A DNA stretch of 64,000 bases from contig SJCO01000021.1 of NCBI GenBank assembly GCA_005217565.1, positions 39,023-103,022 of the forward strand, written 5' to 3'. The first letter of the stretch is position 1; every line of letters begins with the position of its first letter. Made by a program: the position numbers and the translations under genes. Shown here piece by piece: positions 46,799 through 55,144 of the stretch. A model generated the notes under the pieces. The model was not told the origin of the DNA. It did no database searches and saw only the letters and a list, made by a program, of their open reading frames with translations. This stretch comes from Puteibacter caeruleilacunae (lineage in GTDB: Bacteria; Bacteroidota; Bacteroidia; Bacteroidales; Prolixibacteraceae).

Positions 46799-48574
46799 AT
46801 GAAGAAAATTTTAAGATACTTATTGATCATTTGTGTTATTGCAGCTGTTGGTTGTGATGACTATCTTGAAAAAGAACCATATAATATCCTGACCAGCGAA
46901 ACGGTGTGGGAAAATGAAACATTGGTTGAGGGTGTGCTGGCCAATTTGTACGATAGAATGCCTACCAGCGATTTTGATCAGCGAATGATGCAGGCAACTG
47001 ATCAGGCCATGTGGAGTGCTGGTGGTGATGGTGAGAACCGTAGAAATAGTATCCCTACTGATTGGTTTGACTATTACGATTATAAATATATCTGGCATAT
47101 CAATCAGTTTATTGGGAAGGCTTCAGATTCAAATCTTGATAACAAAGAGCAGTTCATAGCTGAGGGACGCTTCATTCGTGCTTTCGTTTATTTTGAATTG
47201 GTTAAACGTATGGGGGGAGTGCCTTTGCTAACGAAGACCTATGAATATGAAGGTCCTGAGAAGATTGAGGAATTACAGATTGCCCGTTCTGCAGAGGCTG
47301 AAGTATATGACTTTATCTATAGCGAATTATCAGAGATTAGTTCGAAGTTGCCGGTAGAGAAGAATCCTGATCGTGCCACTAAATGGGCTGCGCTGGCTTT
47401 ACAGGCACGTGCAATGATCTATGCTGGTAGTCTGGCTAAATATAATAACCAAATGGGAATGCCTGTAACCCTTGAGGGTGGAGTTGTTGGAATCGCTGCA
47501 GGAAAGGCCGAAGGTTATTATGAGAAGGCATTGGCAGCTGCAAAACAGATTATTACAGAAGGAGGTTTTAGTTTGGAGAGCAATTATCATAGTGTTTTTG
47601 ATAAGAAGAATAAAACTGAAATGATTTATGCTTCTGATTTTAAGTCGCCATTGAAGACGCATAAATTTACCTATGAGAATTCTACTCCTAGTGCACGTGA
47701 AGATAACCAGGAAGGTTCGCGTATCACACCGTTTCTTGAAATGGTAGAATGCTATGAATATTTGGATGGTAGTGATGGTGTTTTAGTTGCTGAAAACGAA
47801 GATGGAACACCAGTATACTATAATCAGCCTGAAGATATTTTCGCGAATAAAGATAATCGCTTAGCACACACCATTCTTTATTCTAATCAGGTTTATCGCA
47901 ATAGCAAGGTTAGTCTGCAGTTAGGACAGCTTGTATATAATGCCGAAACTGACTCATACGACGAGTTAATTGGCGATCAGGGTGAGGTTGATGCAGAAGG
48001 TCGTCTGATTACTGGCTGGGATGGTCCTTCAACGAATCTTGAATATGTATCCAATAGTGGATTCTATATGAAGAAATTTGTTTCATCAAAGCCAGGAGCA
48101 GGACAACGTTCTATTGGCTCAGAGAACTGGTGGCCAATTTTTAGATATGCCGACATTCTTTTAATTGCATCAGAGGCAGCAATGGAATTAGATAAACCAG
48201 AAGCTTTGGGGTATATTAATCAAGTGCGAGAAAGAGCAGGATTTGGTGCTAACAGTCTTGATGAAGTGACGCTTGAAGATATCATCCACGAGCGAAAAAT
48301 TGAATTTGCCTTTGAGGGACATCGTTATTATGATCTGATTCGTTGGAGAAAAGCAGAAGATGTTATGAATGGAGAGAATGAATTTCATGCGTTGTATGGA
48401 TATCTTGTTGTTCATCCAGGATCGGATAATGATGGCAAGTATATCTATAAGAAGGTGCCTGCTCCACGATTATTTGGTTCTTCGAAGAAGTTCGATTGGC
48501 ATAACTACTATAGTAAAATGCCTCAGGGAGCATTGGATAAGAATCCTAAACTGATCAAGAATCCAGGACATTAA
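46799..48574 (+). CDS. SusD/RagB-like glycan-binding lipoprotein (SusD4)
   Basis: 591-aa surface lipoprotein with lipobox AAVGC (lipid Cys19) then DDYLEKEPYNILTSETVW. SusD motifs: EGRFIRAFVYFELVKRMGGVPLL, YADILLIASEAAMEL and the signature HERKIEFAFEGHRYYDLIRW. It ends NPKLIKNPGH. It is cotranscribed with susC4 and the DUF3823 gene that follows 48 nt later. Confidence 0.95.
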   Translation: MKKILRYLLIICVIAAVGCDDYLEKEPYNILTSETVWENETLVEGVLANLYDRMPTSDFDQRMMQATDQAMWSAGGDGENRRNSIPTDWFDYYDYKYIWHINQFIGKASDSNLDNKEQFIAEGRFIRAFVYFELVKRMGGVPLLTKTYEYEGPEKIEELQIARSAEAEVYDFIYSELSEISSKLPVEKNPDRATKWAALALQARAMIYAGSLAKYNNQMGMPVTLEGGVVGIAAGKAEGYYEKALAAAKQIITEGGFSLESNYHSVFDKKNKTEMIYASDFKSPLKTHKFTYENSTPSAREDNQEGSRITPFLEMVECYEYLDGSDGVLVAENEDGTPVYYNQPEDIFANKDNRLAHTILYSNQVYRNSKVSLQLGQLVYNAETDSYDELIGDQGEVDAEGRLITGWDGPSTNLEYVSNSGFYMKKFVSSKPGAGQRSIGSENWWPIFRYADILLIASEAAMELDKPEALGYINQVRERAGFGANSLDEVTLEDIIHERKIEFAFEGHRYYDLIRWRKAEDVMNGENEFHALYGYLVVHPGSDNDGKYIYKKVPAPRLFGSSKKFDWHNYYSKMPQGALDKNPKLIKNPGH

Positions 48575-48622
48575 TTGATGTTGATAAATCAAATAATCTA
48601 GTAATCCAATAATCTTTAAAAA

Positions 48623-49291
48623 ATGAAGATCAAATTATACATATTAGCAATAGCAAGTATACTGGCTTTTGGTAGTTGTGAAACAGATAACTACGATGCT
48701 CCGGGTACCATGTTAGAGGGACACCTGATGTATCAGGGAAAGGAAGTGGCCACAAAAAAAGCAGAAATGCGAATAGAGGTCTATGAAAAAGGTTGGGACT
48801 TTGAAAAAGAGATTGAAATGAAGGTGGATCAAAATGGTCACTATTCAGAAACTCTTTTCGATGGTTCATATAAATTATTCCTGAAAAATGGACGTGGTAG
48901 TTTTAGCAATTTTACCTCTTCCGATACCATTCACTTTGAATTGAATGGTAACCAACAACTGGATATTGAAGTGGAGCCTTTTTTCTTTGTGAATGAGCCC
49001 AATTATAGTGTTTCAGGATCAACACTAACAGCAACTGTTAAGGTTGATAAGGTAGTTACCGAAAAGCAAATAGGAAAAGTAAAATTACTGGTTGGTAAAA
49101 CCATGTTGGTCGATGATCAGTATAAAGAGATTGACGTAACGCTTGAAGAGATTGCCGATCTTTCGAATATTACACTAACAGCTGATATTAGCGACCTGGT
49201 GTCAAAAGGATATTGTTTCGCGAGAGTTGCTGTTGGTACAGAAGGTGTAAGTACTTATAACTACAGCTTTGTAAAGAAGTTAGATCTGTAG
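48623..49291 (+). CDS. DUF3823-type surface lipoprotein (SusE/F position)
   Basis: 222-aa lipoprotein (lipobox LAFGSC, Cys19) with ETDNYDAPGTMLEGHLMYQGK, the recognisable start of DUF3823 proteins, which commonly follow susD. Two beta-sandwich segments are implied: DQNGHYSETLFDGSYKLFL in the first, and SVSGSTLTATVKVDKV in the second. Expected role is glycan binding at the cell surface beside SusCD4. Ends at a hairpin. Confidence 0.85.
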   Translation: MKIKLYILAIASILAFGSCETDNYDAPGTMLEGHLMYQGKEVATKKAEMRIEVYEKGWDFEKEIEMKVDQNGHYSETLFDGSYKLFLKNGRGSFSNFTSSDTIHFELNGNQQLDIEVEPFFFVNEPNYSVSGSTLTATVKVDKVVTEKQIGKVKLLVGKTMLVDDQYKEIDVTLEEIADLSNITLTADISDLVSKGYCFARVAVGTEGVSTYNYSFVKKLDL

Positions 49292-49310
49292 ACGTATTGT
49301 AAGATAATTC

Positions 49311-49344
49311 AGGGGATGGTGGGACATGTTGACTGCCATCCCTT
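49311..49344 (+). terminator. Terminator after the PUL 4 susCD operon
   Basis: AGGGGATGG (49311-49319) pairs with CCATCCCTT (49336-49344), one G-U pair. No T-run follows, so the call is moderate. Confidence 0.6.
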
Positions 49345-49479
49345 ATAAAGAAGAAGCTTTAAATCAGTTAAAAAATAAAAATTAATACTCCAAATAGATG
49401 AAAACATTGTAGCTTTATACCCGTAACAGAGCAAGAGCTGCAGAACCTAAAGGAGCGTTATCCCTCAAATAATTAACCA

Positions 49480-51063
49480 ATGTACATTTCTAAAGCTCGC
49501 ATTATGATTAGACGTAAAATTCTTACACTCATTGTCGCATTGTCGTTTGGGATGATAGGTCCCAATGTTTATTTATCGGCACAGACCAAACAGAAGGATA
49601 TCCATGAGTTGGATTTTCAGTTTACAGCCCGTTATCGGAATAATATTTTAGCGCCTACATGGCCCATTTATCAGCAAAATTATGCATTAGATGCGCTTAC
49701 GGCTTCATTGCCTCGTTTTGAGCGATTCTTTGATAAGGATGATGTGATTATGTCACGAAATGGTAAAGGACTAAAACTGACAGCTAAAAATGCTTCCAGT
49801 AAGCAAATATTTAAGGCCTTTCCGAAAATTCAGGCACCTTGTGTGTTGGCAAAGGTTAGTGTGAATGAGTATTCCGAAGAGCACACTTCGATGCTTGGTT
49901 TTGCGAATGAAACTAATTCAGCCATTCTTAAAAAGATTAATAACAATGACCGTGATGAGTTTTTCTTCGAACTAAAACAAACAGGCCAGGAAACAATAAC
50001 GCAAACTTTCTCTGGTGTACCCACTAATGGAAAACCTTACACGCTTTATTTCTTTTTGGGAAATGATGATTTTCGTTTTATGATTGAGACGAACGAGGGT
50101 GTTAAGCACATTGGTATCGTATCAGTGAAGCGTACGTGTTTTACGAAAAAAGAGGAATTTAAAGGTTTTGCTCCGGCTTTTGGTGTTGAGCTTGGTGCAA
50201 ATGATTTTGCTACAATTGGTGCTTTCTCTGCGGGGTATTTCGAGGGAATTGGACATGCCGATATTCGTAGTGTTACGTATGATGATGGTGAACCTGTAAG
50301 AAATGAGCGTGGTAATTTTTATATCTCTACATCAGCTCGTTTTATGGGTAAAAACGGAGGTTCAGGAGGAATCTGCGTGTATGAAATGGATGCCAACGGT
50401 AGAATTGTACGACCAGTAAGTGTTATTGTCGCAGAAGACGACTCATGGATTGAAGCAGGTACTGCTGCTAAATTGGTTTTCGATAGGGAAACAGAACAAT
50501 GGTTATATGTTGCTCGCGCGTTTCCTTCTCCTGGAGGAGTGCTTTGTATCGGTAAGACCAAAGAGAATCTTTTACATGATGGCTTACACTTGATCACTTG
50601 TAAAAAATACGAAGGGATTGTGGGCAACTCTCTTGATGGCGACCTGATTAAGATTGATAAGGAATGGTTTATAGCCTATCATGGAGGTCATCCTCGTAAA
50701 TTGCATATTGCCAAATCAAAAGATTTGGAAACATGGAAGGAGATTAGTGTGACCCAGACAGGTGAGGGGATTGCGATAGCGCGCAAAAATGGTGAGTATT
50801 TTATTGTTGATGCCACATCGCCTACCACTATGGATGTTCGAAAGATGTTTAATCCATCAGAGGTTGTTGGCTCCATTAAGCTTGCTCCATCACCCGGAAA
50901 TCATCGAGCACATGGTGGTTTTCCTTGGGGGTGTATTATTCCTGTTGATCAGGGAGATTCTCAAAAGTTTTTGATGGTTTGCTTTTCGATGGATGAATAT
51001 ATCGAGAACGGCTCGGGTGGAATATTTACCTATGGTGATATTTTCTCTTATTCATCATTTTAG
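49480..51063 (+). CDS. Secreted beta-propeller protein, unclassified (GH43/GH32-clan-like)
   Basis: 527-aa secreted protein. The signal peptide is best read from the internal ATG at 49504 (MIRRKILTLIVALSFG ... LSAQ), though the ATG at 49480 is possible. Residues ~45-250 form a beta-sandwich-like domain, possibly carbohydrate-binding. The C-terminal half shows repeated blade-like strands: FYISTSARFMGKNGGSGGI, WLYVARAFPSPGGVLCIG, WFIAYHGGHPRKLHIAKSKD and YFIVDATSPTTMDVRKMF. DLETWKEI is a typical five-bladed-propeller turn as in GH43. I cannot assign a catalytic triad or a CAZy family. It lies between the susCD4 operon and GH2 in the same direction. Confidence 0.6.
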   Translation: MYISKARIMIRRKILTLIVALSFGMIGPNVYLSAQTKQKDIHELDFQFTARYRNNILAPTWPIYQQNYALDALTASLPRFERFFDKDDVIMSRNGKGLKLTAKNASSKQIFKAFPKIQAPCVLAKVSVNEYSEEHTSMLGFANETNSAILKKINNNDRDEFFFELKQTGQETITQTFSGVPTNGKPYTLYFFLGNDDFRFMIETNEGVKHIGIVSVKRTCFTKKEEFKGFAPAFGVELGANDFATIGAFSAGYFEGIGHADIRSVTYDDGEPVRNERGNFYISTSARFMGKNGGSGGICVYEMDANGRIVRPVSVIVAEDDSWIEAGTAAKLVFDRETEQWLYVARAFPSPGGVLCIGKTKENLLHDGLHLITCKKYEGIVGNSLDGDLIKIDKEWFIAYHGGHPRKLHIAKSKDLETWKEISVTQTGEGIAIARKNGEYFIVDATSPTTMDVRKMFNPSEVVGSIKLAPSPGNHRAHGGFPWGCIIPVDQGDSQKFLMVCFSMDEYIENGSGGIFTYGDIFSYSSF

Positions 51064-51430
51064 GGATTATTTCGTTGCTACAGTCATTAGCTGCCCTAGC
51101 GGGCAGCGGTGTACTGATGTTGCTGATTCACTAGCTATAACCCTTGGGAGATCTCTGTGTATGCTTTGCGTTCTTTGTTGTTTAAAATAATACCACTACA
51201 TCAACATCAACGCGCAACCTGAAACCTTTAATCAGCAACATGCCATGCTGAAGTTTGGCAGACTTGCCAGGTCTACCGATGCTGGAAGGTGTTTCCAACG
51301 TTGCCTGCAACCTGCAACCTGCAACCTCTTCTGGTCCTCTGCTCTCTTCACTGCCCATCGCACACTAACGATCACCTTCTATCCTTCCAACCTTTCCACC
51401 TTCCATCCGCCCGGCACCAGCCGAACTGAC
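51064..51430. repeat. Mosaic intergenic repeats before GH2
   Basis: CGTTGCTACAGTCATTAGC with a GCTGCCC/GGGCAGC hairpin at 51073-51108 is the reverse of the 20.2-kb elements. A reversed CACAAAG-type segment occurs near 51150, and a short tandem CCTGCAACCTGCAACCTGCA at about 51303. No gene is supported. Confidence 0.7.
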
Positions 51431-51437
51431 CGATTAG

Positions 51438-51533
51438 TCCATATCTCTGGTGAGAATATCCATATGTTATAACTTGTCTTAAAGTAGATTTGACAACCGC
51501 TTATACAGTATATGGATCGTAATTTTTCCATAT
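51438..51533. promoter_or_regulatory. Four TCCATAT boxes upstream of GH2
   Basis: TCCATAT occurs at 51438, 51459 and 51527, and inverted (ATATGGA) at 51510. The first two are 21 nt apart, two helical turns. The last two form an inverted repeat. They are candidate operators for the regulator of GH2. Confidence 0.45.
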
Positions 51534-51572
51534 GCTGATGGATCTAAAAGAATGTGTTTAAATATTGAAAAA

Positions 51573-54500
51573 ATGAAGAGTTTAAAGAATCTTATTGTAC
51601 TACTGATGTGTGTGGGGCTTATGATTACCTTGTCTCAAAGTGCGCATGCAATTCTACCAGAGAAAATGGAATCTTTCTGGGTAAATTCATTGAATGGAGA
51701 TTGGAAGTTTAAATTCGAAAAAGGCAGTTGCACTGTTAATGCGAAAGCTGTTTTTAATGGTGAAATAGCAGTTGCTGAATGGGACAATATCAGCGTGCCT
51801 TCAAATTGGGAAATGCATGGTTTCGGTACCTTGGAATATAAATTTCCCAAAAGTGATGAAACGGGTTGGTATTATCGCGAGTTTGAAGTTCCTGAAAACT
51901 GGAAAGAGACCAATAGAAAAATGCGCCTTTATTTTGAAGGTGTTGCCTATGGTTTTGAAGTCTGGCTGAATGGTAAGCGAATTGGTGATTTTGAGAGTGC
52001 ATTTAACAGGGCAGAGTTTGATATTCAAAATTACATCAGGAAAAATGAAAAGAATAAAATTCTTGTAAGGGTATATGGCAATCACGAGCACGTTGGTTTC
52101 GATTGCAGTGACTCGTGGAGTCTGCATGGCATCTTCCGTGATGTTTATCTCTATGCAGCACCTCAGGTTCATTACGATAAAGTGGTTATAACTACTCCGG
52201 AGCAGGGCCAGAATGCAGAGATAAATATTGTATCCGATATTCATAGCTTTCATCTAAAAGATGGTCCATTAAAGGATGTGACACAAGAGGTTGTATTGAA
52301 GTATAATGGAGAGGTAATTAAAACCATAGAACAGGCTGTTTTATGGCAGGGCAAACATTATATGCCACTACCTTTAAATACTTCTTTTAAGCTGAATGAT
52401 GCCAAACTATGGAATGCAGAAACGCCCAACCTATATGAGTTGGTACAGACACTAAAACAAGGAGAAGAGGTTTTGCATAGCATCAGCAGTAAGGTGGGAA
52501 TCCGCGAAATAAGTATAGAGAATAGTCAGCTGTTGGTGAATGGATCGCCGATAAAACTGCGTGGAGTAAATCGCCATGAGATGCATCCTGAAAGAGGAAG
52601 AGCTGTCTCGGAAGCAGATATGAGACTGGATCTGGAGAAAATGAAGCAGGCTAACATTAATACAATTCGCTGCTCGCATTATCCTCCACATCCAAGGTTT
52701 TTCGAACTGTGCGATGAATATGGTTTTTATGTGATCGATGAAATTCCGCTTGGATTTGATGAGTATTCACAGAAAATACCGGGGAATCTGGGGACGATGC
52801 TCGCCAGGGTAAACCATACGGTAAATCGTGATATTAACCATCCATCAGTACTGATTTGGAGTGTTGGAAATGAAAATCCGATCTGCACCAATTGGATTAA
52901 AATGTATGAGTATTGTAAGATGTTGGACCCAACACGTCCTGCCCTTTACAGTGGTAACAACTTTCATGGTTATATGAACGGAATGCCTGTAAATACTGAT
53001 ATGTTTGCCGATCATTACCCATCAACAGAGGAAATTATTGAGCATCGTGATGATGAGCATATTCAAGCACCGATAATTTATACCGAATACAATCATGCGT
53101 TAGACAAAGCGCTGTACGATTTGGAAGAGCGTTGGAATATCATGCAGAATAGTCGTAAGCATGCTGGTGGTTGTATCTGGGATTGGGTGGATCAGGAGTT
53201 GCTGAGATCGGTAAAAAAAGGAGCTAAAGTATATGATACCAGAGCTAAAGATTTTAAGTATCCGGTAAATGGTAGTGCATTAATTGCCAACCGTTGGAAG
53301 AATGATAGTACAATTTTAGACTGTCATGGTGCTTACGGAAACGATGGCCTTGTGGATGGTTACCGGAATCCTTCGGTCTCATATTTCGAGGTGCAGGCCG
53401 TTTACTGTCCTGTGAAATTTAGAGAAGATAAAATCGGTGTTGCAGAAAATGAGTCGCCAGCAGTTGAGATACAGAACAATTACGATTTTATCGATTTAAG
53501 TGGGCATAAATGTATCTGGAAGTGGTATAGTAACAATAAGTTGCAAAAAGAGGGGACACTTGAGTTGACTGCCCTGCCACATACCAAACAAAAAGTGCAG
53601 TTCCCTTTTGCTTTGAAGAAAGCGTTGGCTGAAAATGTGAATATTATTGAGCTCTCAGTTGTCGATCATAAGCAACGTAACATCCGAAACAAGACTATTG
53701 AAATTGTTACTGAGGGAAGTGTTGCTGAAAATGGAGATTCAAAATTGATCAATGACGGAGAATATAAAAGCATTCCCGCACAGTCGTCAATTAAGCTTGC
53801 TTCAAATCAGACTTTGCGTTTTGATGAAAATGGTAAGTTTCAGTTTTATTTGGGCTCTGCTTTAATGGTTGAGGGACCGATTCTAAAAACGGGACGTAAT
53901 GCAGATAATACCACGAAATGGCTGACGTATTACAGTAAAAAGAAGAAACGATCTGTTCCGACTATTTATCCTGATGTTTTTGCCGATAACTATCGCTTGG
54001 TGAGTCAGAAATGGTATCAGAATAACATGAGTACAAAGGTTGAATTGTTGTATGCATTTAAGCTGAAAAACGAGGATGCAGAGGTGCAGCTTCACTTGAA
54101 TATTTCTGTACAGGAATCGGGGCAGGTTGATTTTGAATACCAATTGAAAGAGGCTGCTGTGAGTGCGAAATTTCTGGAGTTAGGATTAGGACTTAAAATG
54201 CCGGACAGATTGGAGAATATTGCGTGGCTGGGCGACGGACCTTATCCGCAATATCCGAAGAAAGCATCATCGGGGAATTTTAATTATCACAAGATGAAAA
54301 TTGATGACTCGAACTTTGAGGGTAATCACACTAATGTCAGTGCAATTGTGGTCAGTAATAATAAAAAGACTGGTGTTGGAATTGTTGCGAAAAATCAAAA
54401 TTGGGGTATGACTGCATTGCAGGATTCGTATGTTTTATCGAATAATTTATTTGTCGCAAATAGGGTGAAGAAAGGTTCTGTACCGAGCTTAACGGGTTTG

Positions 54501-54581
54501 GATAAAAAACCAAAAGGTAGTTTTTCTTTTTTCCTATCGGGAAATAAAAAGTTGTTGAAGCAGTTTCCTGGATTGTTATAA
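51573..54581 (+). CDS. GH2 beta-galactosidase-like enzyme
   Basis: 1002-aa secreted enzyme using the ATG at 51573, which follows an A-rich stretch and gives a proper signal peptide (MKSLKNLIVLLMCVGLM ... AHA); the ATG at 51552 would add seven residues. Domain order is LacZ-like: sugar-binding jelly roll (VPSNWEMHGFGTLEYKFPK, GWYYREFEVP), immunoglobulin domain, TIM barrel from LVNGSPIKLRGVNRHEMHP, and C-terminal beta domains including a Bgal small-chain-like end. Acid/base is Glu434 in WSVGNENP and nucleophile Glu505 in IIYTEYNHA (numbered from 51573). TIRCSHYPPHPRF is a conserved barrel segment. Activity is probably exo beta-galactosidase, although GH2 also includes other specificities. Confidence 0.92.
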   Translation: MKSLKNLIVLLMCVGLMITLSQSAHAILPEKMESFWVNSLNGDWKFKFEKGSCTVNAKAVFNGEIAVAEWDNISVPSNWEMHGFGTLEYKFPKSDETGWYYREFEVPENWKETNRKMRLYFEGVAYGFEVWLNGKRIGDFESAFNRAEFDIQNYIRKNEKNKILVRVYGNHEHVGFDCSDSWSLHGIFRDVYLYAAPQVHYDKVVITTPEQGQNAEINIVSDIHSFHLKDGPLKDVTQEVVLKYNGEVIKTIEQAVLWQGKHYMPLPLNTSFKLNDAKLWNAETPNLYELVQTLKQGEEVLHSISSKVGIREISIENSQLLVNGSPIKLRGVNRHEMHPERGRAVSEADMRLDLEKMKQANINTIRCSHYPPHPRFFELCDEYGFYVIDEIPLGFDEYSQKIPGNLGTMLARVNHTVNRDINHPSVLIWSVGNENPICTNWIKMYEYCKMLDPTRPALYSGNNFHGYMNGMPVNTDMFADHYPSTEEIIEHRDDEHIQAPIIYTEYNHALDKALYDLEERWNIMQNSRKHAGGCIWDWVDQELLRSVKKGAKVYDTRAKDFKYPVNGSALIANRWKNDSTILDCHGAYGNDGLVDGYRNPSVSYFEVQAVYCPVKFREDKIGVAENESPAVEIQNNYDFIDLSGHKCIWKWYSNNKLQKEGTLELTALPHTKQKVQFPFALKKALAENVNIIELSVVDHKQRNIRNKTIEIVTEGSVAENGDSKLINDGEYKSIPAQSSIKLASNQTLRFDENGKFQFYLGSALMVEGPILKTGRNADNTTKWLTYYSKKKKRSVPTIYPDVFADNYRLVSQKWYQNNMSTKVELLYAFKLKNEDAEVQLHLNISVQESGQVDFEYQLKEAAVSAKFLELGLGLKMPDRLENIAWLGDGPYPQYPKKASSGNFNYHKMKIDDSNFEGNHTNVSAIVVSNNKKTGVGIVAKNQNWGMTALQDSYVLSNNLFVANRVKKGSVPSLTGLDKKPKGSFSFFLSGNKKLLKQFPGLL

Positions 54582-54589
54582 GGATTGTG

Positions 54590-54685
54590 TTGTCCTGCCG
54601 GACAGGCCTTCATTTTTGTCGTTGTCCTGCCGGACATGCCTTCATTTTTGTCATTGTCCTGCCGGACAGGCCTTCATTTTTGTCT
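54590..54685. repeat. Three tandem 32-nt palindromic units after GH2
   Basis: Three head-to-tail copies, exactly 32 nt each (54590, 54622, 54654), containing TGTCCTGCCGGACA then GCCTTCATTTTTGTC. Copies 1 and 3 differ by two bases at the end of the unit. The palindrome recurs, reversed, at 22774-22855. Confidence 0.85.
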
Positions 54686-54718
54686 TAACACAAAAACGAA
54701 GCAAAAAAGTCAAGGCTG

Positions 54719-54837
54719 CCTGGAAAAAGCAATCGATTTATTACTGTTGCTAAGTGCAACTGGGTGATCTTCGAGCAAAGCTCTCAGCTTCCCAGTTTTA
54801 CTAAGCAACAGCTGCTAAATCAATCTCTTTTTCCAGG
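54719..54837. repeat. 120-nt stem-loop element, copy B (inverted)
   Basis: Left arm begins CCTGGAAAAAGCAATCGATT and right arm ends ATCAATCTCTTTTTCCAGG; about 37 nt each side can pair. The centre GGGTGATCTTCGAGC ... GCTCTCAGCTTCCC forms a second hairpin. It is an inverted copy of 22551-22670. Confidence 0.8.
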
Positions 54838-54939
54838 AGGCCAATTCGATTGCGAAGGCTGGTGTTTCAAATCTTTACCGATCATGCAGAAAAGGACAAT
54901 GGAGCGCTGATGTTACGAGGATGTGGGTAATGGTTATAT

Positions 54940-55110
54940 CTTTCGTTGCTACAGACATTGACTGCCCTAGCGGGCAGCGGTGTGTTATTGCATATCTTCA
55001 CGTCCTTTCCTTGCAGCGAATCCTTTTTTCGGTTTCCGTTCTCCGGTTTCCATGACAATGTTCTTTCTACAGACATTAGCTGCCCCAAAGGGCAGCAAGC
55101 GTTGATGGAG
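54940..55110. repeat. Dispersed GGGCAGC-type repeat elements
   Basis: Two more copies of the CGTTGCTACAGACATT element with GCTGCCC hairpins (54942-54980 and 55068-55098), and between them a reversed copy of the CCTCGTAGCGAATCC block found at 20186 and 22285. Confidence 0.7.
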
Positions 55111-55144
55111 TGAGGTGATAAATTGTTTGGATACCACTCTGTTG

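Noticed and set aside
54590..54685. CRISPR array, because of three evenly spaced 32-nt units
   Set aside because: The whole 32-nt unit is repeated with no unique spacers and no cas genes are present.
54585..54767. 60-codon frame over the 32-nt tandem units
   Set aside because: The peptide is simply the translation of the tandem repeat.
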